Of a DNA stretch of 38,194 nt, positions 36,311 to 38,194 are shown one piece after another. This stretch comes from Candidatus Dechloromonas phosphorivorans (GTDB lineage Bacteria; Pseudomonadota; Gammaproteobacteria; Burkholderiales; Rhodocyclaceae): positions 1 through 38,194 of the forward strand of contig JADJMS010000004.1 in NCBI GenBank assembly GCA_016709495.1. The letters are read 5' to 3'. Position 1 is the stretch's first letter. Every line of letters starts with the position of its first letter. The notes beneath the pieces were generated by a model. It saw nothing but the letters and a program-made list of their open reading frames with translations, was not told the origin of the DNA and ran no database searches. The translations under genes were made by a program, and so were the position numbers.

Positions 36311-38194
36311 GAAGGCGAGAAAATCATCCATGCCGGCATCCAGACAGTCCTGCCCGGTCATCGGCATAGGCATTGGCGGTCATCGCAAAGATTCTCACCC
36401 GCTGCCCATTCATCCAGCTGGCGAATTCGCCCGCGTCGCCTCCAGCCCGCCCATACGCGGCATCAGCATATCCATCAGGATCAGTTCATACGGTCAGCCG
36501 CTGCAAAGATCGAGCGCCACGATACCATCTTCGGCAAAATCGACCCACCAGCCCTGGTTTTTCAAGTAAGATAGGCCAAATCTCACGATTGACCGGCTCA
36601 TCCTCAACCACCAGAATGCGGCAGCCGGAGAAACGCTGGCGAATGCCTTGCTCGGCATCCGTTATCAAAGCACTCGTCGATACCGCAAGACTACTTCCCC
36701 GGCCAAACCAGCCTGTCAGCCAGAAGGTGCTGCCCTGTCCGGGCTGTGAAGTCGCACCGGCATTCCCACCCATCGCCTCGGCAATTTTTTTGCTGATGGT
36801 CAGCCCCAGGCCACTGCCACCGTAGTGCCGCGTGGTCGACGCATCGGCCTGATCGAAGGCATGGAACAAGCGCCTCAATGTCGCCTGGCGCAATCCCGAT
36901 GCCGGTATCCGTTACCTAAAGCGCGGAAACGCAGTTGACCCCTGCCACCTCAGACGCAAGCTTGCTACTTGCAGATTGACGCTGCCCGGCCTCGGTGAAT
37001 TTAATGGCATTGCCGAGAAGTTCAGCAAGGCCTGTTGCAGGCGCGTCGGGTCGCCAATCAAACACACAGGCATCGGCGGCAGTCCGGCCTTCGGTCGCAG
37101 TTGCTTTGCCGGCTGCCCGACCAGCTGACGTGACGCAAACCTTGTCGATAACCGTTTCGAGCCGAAACTCAGTTTGCTCAGCGCCAATTTGCCTGCCTCG
37201 ATCTTGGAGAGATCAAGCACCGCATTGATGGTTTTCCAGCAAATGCTTGCCGGCTGCTTCCAGTTTGTCGAGGCGGTTCATCTGTTCCGGAGGCAGCCCG
37301 CCGCGTCGTAACAGGTAAGCCATACCGTTGATGGCATTGAGCGGCGTCCGGATTTCGTGACTCATGTTGGCGAGGAAAGACGATTTTGCCCGATTGGCCT
37401 CATCGGCCCGCTGCCGCGCCTCCCGTTCAGCTCCGACCGTTCGGCTGGTCGACAAGTTGCTCAAGATGATGTCGGTGCGCCATCAGTTCGCGGCCTATCA
37501 CGTTTTCTCTTCCGTAATGTCCTGCTTGACGGCCAGGTAATGGGTGACCTGTCCCATCCGGCTGGCGAATCGGCGCGATGATCACAAACTCGACATACTC
37601 ACCTCACCATCCTTGCGCCGGTTGGTGAACTCGCCTTGCCAGCCCCCGCCGGATTTTGAGCGCAGCCCACACCTCGCTTCAAAAGTTGCCGGTGGCGTTC
37701 TGCCGGACTGAAGCATGCGAGGATTCTTGCCTTTACGCCTCCTCGAATGAATAACCCGTATTTTCAACAAAACAGGCGTTGACATTATTCGATAATTGCT
37801 TGCAGATCCGGTCTTGCCGAAGCGGTACTATCCGGACTTGCTCGACCGCCTGCGACAGTTTGGTTAGCGCCTGCTCACGGCTCTGCACACCTTCAGCCAT
37901 CTGGTTAAACGCCCCTGCGAGCTGACAAATTTCATCTTCGTTATCGATCGTCGGGCGCGTTGCGCCATCCCCCTTCGGCAATTCGCTCCGCACCGACATA
38001 AACAGACGTACGCTGTGTCCGCAGCTTTTCAAGCAGATAACCGACGGCAGAGCAGCATCGCCAGCCGAACAGACTTTTTGACACCCCGCATTTGCCCCAT
38101 ATCTCTCACGAAAACGTTGATCAAATTTCGCCGTGGGAATCTTGACACTGGCAACACCGCGCAACTCGCCAAGCTGATAACCATAAGCTGCATC
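36251..38194 (-). pseudogene. Hybrid sensor histidine kinase/response regulator, partial and multiply frameshifted
   Basis: Reading from the right edge, the pieces are AYGYQLGELRGVASVKIPTAKFDQ, a sensor segment perhaps of the DUF3365/Tll0287 type; then, after a poorly readable membrane segment, HAMP (NEDEICQLAGAFNQMAEGVQ); PAS (VNACFVENTGYSFEEA, NPRMLQSGRTPPATFEA, GEFTNRRKDGE); HisKA with the phospho-accepting His in FLANMSHEIRTPLNAI; and LDLSKIEAGKL. HATPase_c follows (GDPTRLQQALLNF, FDQADASTTRHYGGSGLGLTI, GQGSTFWL), then a receiver with RILVVEDEPVNREI, the phospho-accepting Asp in LILMDMLMPRMGG, and DAGMDDFLA. At least six indels separate the pieces. The N-terminus lies beyond the window and the C-terminus is uncertain. 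The signal and target are unknown. Confidence 0.8.

Noticed and set aside
1..38194. tRNA, rRNA, riboswitch or CRISPR array
   Set aside because: No cloverleaf, rRNA-like stretch, known riboswitch core or regularly spaced repeats were seen by eye; a tRNAscan/Infernal run would be decisive.

Overview
The window looks like chromosomal DNA of a Betaproteobacterium, most likely a Rhodocyclales member (Dechloromonas/Azonexus/Accumulibacter-like). This is inferred from the G+C-rich coding style, the CysDN type, a PEP-CTERM exoprotein behind a sigma-54-type promoter, the OprB-like porin, and the DUF4124, HDOD and GGDEF-EAL genes. No database search was possible, so the taxon is a guess. No tRNA, rRNA or CRISPR array was seen.

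A dominant property of the sequence is single-base insertions and deletions, very often in short homopolymers, which break genes that otherwise read as complete, conserved proteins (cysN, paeA, alpha-2-macroglobulin, the FAD enzyme, pbpC, rarD and others). The density rises sharply after about 29.7 kb. Most of these are probably sequencing or consensus errors rather than real pseudogenes. Broken genes are therefore reported over their full reconstructed extent, with the breaks stated.

Layout. 1-4.2 kb: the end of fumC, a broken TauE/SafE-type exporter divergent from a LysR regulator, then the sulfate-activation operon cysD-cysN ending in a bidirectional terminator. 4.2-6.8 kb (minus): a TonB-dependent receptor followed by a YfiR-like periplasmic protein. 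6.9-9.2 kb: paeA/ytfL-type CNNM/CorC membrane protein, a DUF4124 protein and a small Zn-ribbon-like protein. 9.3-14.9 kb: a giant periplasmic alpha-2-macroglobulin with a CLEQ thioester motif. 15.0-16.3 kb: an IS3-family element.

16.4-19.1 kb (minus): an accessory block more A+T-rich than its surroundings, with an intact two-gene operon (OLD/AAA_21-like ATPase plus DUF4276 TOPRIM-like protein), which is a candidate anti-phage system, and the remains of a HigBA-type toxin-antitoxin pair. 19.2-23.0 kb: small metabolic and hypothetical genes (alpha/beta hydrolase, VOC protein, DUF302 protein), a 33-bp interspersed palindromic repeat present twice, and an OprB-like porin. 23.2-23.8 kb: the PEP-CTERM gene. 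23.8-28.0 kb: a signalling block in which GGDEF-EAL plus HDOD (minus) diverges from AraC plus HDOD (plus).

28.1-29.7 kb: a COG2509-type FAD dehydrogenase. 29.8-32.4 kb: a badly disrupted, A+T-rich membrane protein, a small hypothetical, an AI-2E-type transporter fragment and a TPM-domain protein. 32.4-36.3 kb: pbpC (PBP1C), a DUF599 membrane protein and rarD. 36.3-38.2 kb (minus): a hybrid sensor kinase (HAMP-PAS-HisKA-HATPase-REC) running off the window. The alpha-2-macroglobulin and PBP1C, usually neighbours and thought to work together in periplasmic defence and peptidoglycan repair, are here on the same strand but about 17 kb apart, with the IS element and the accessory block between them.
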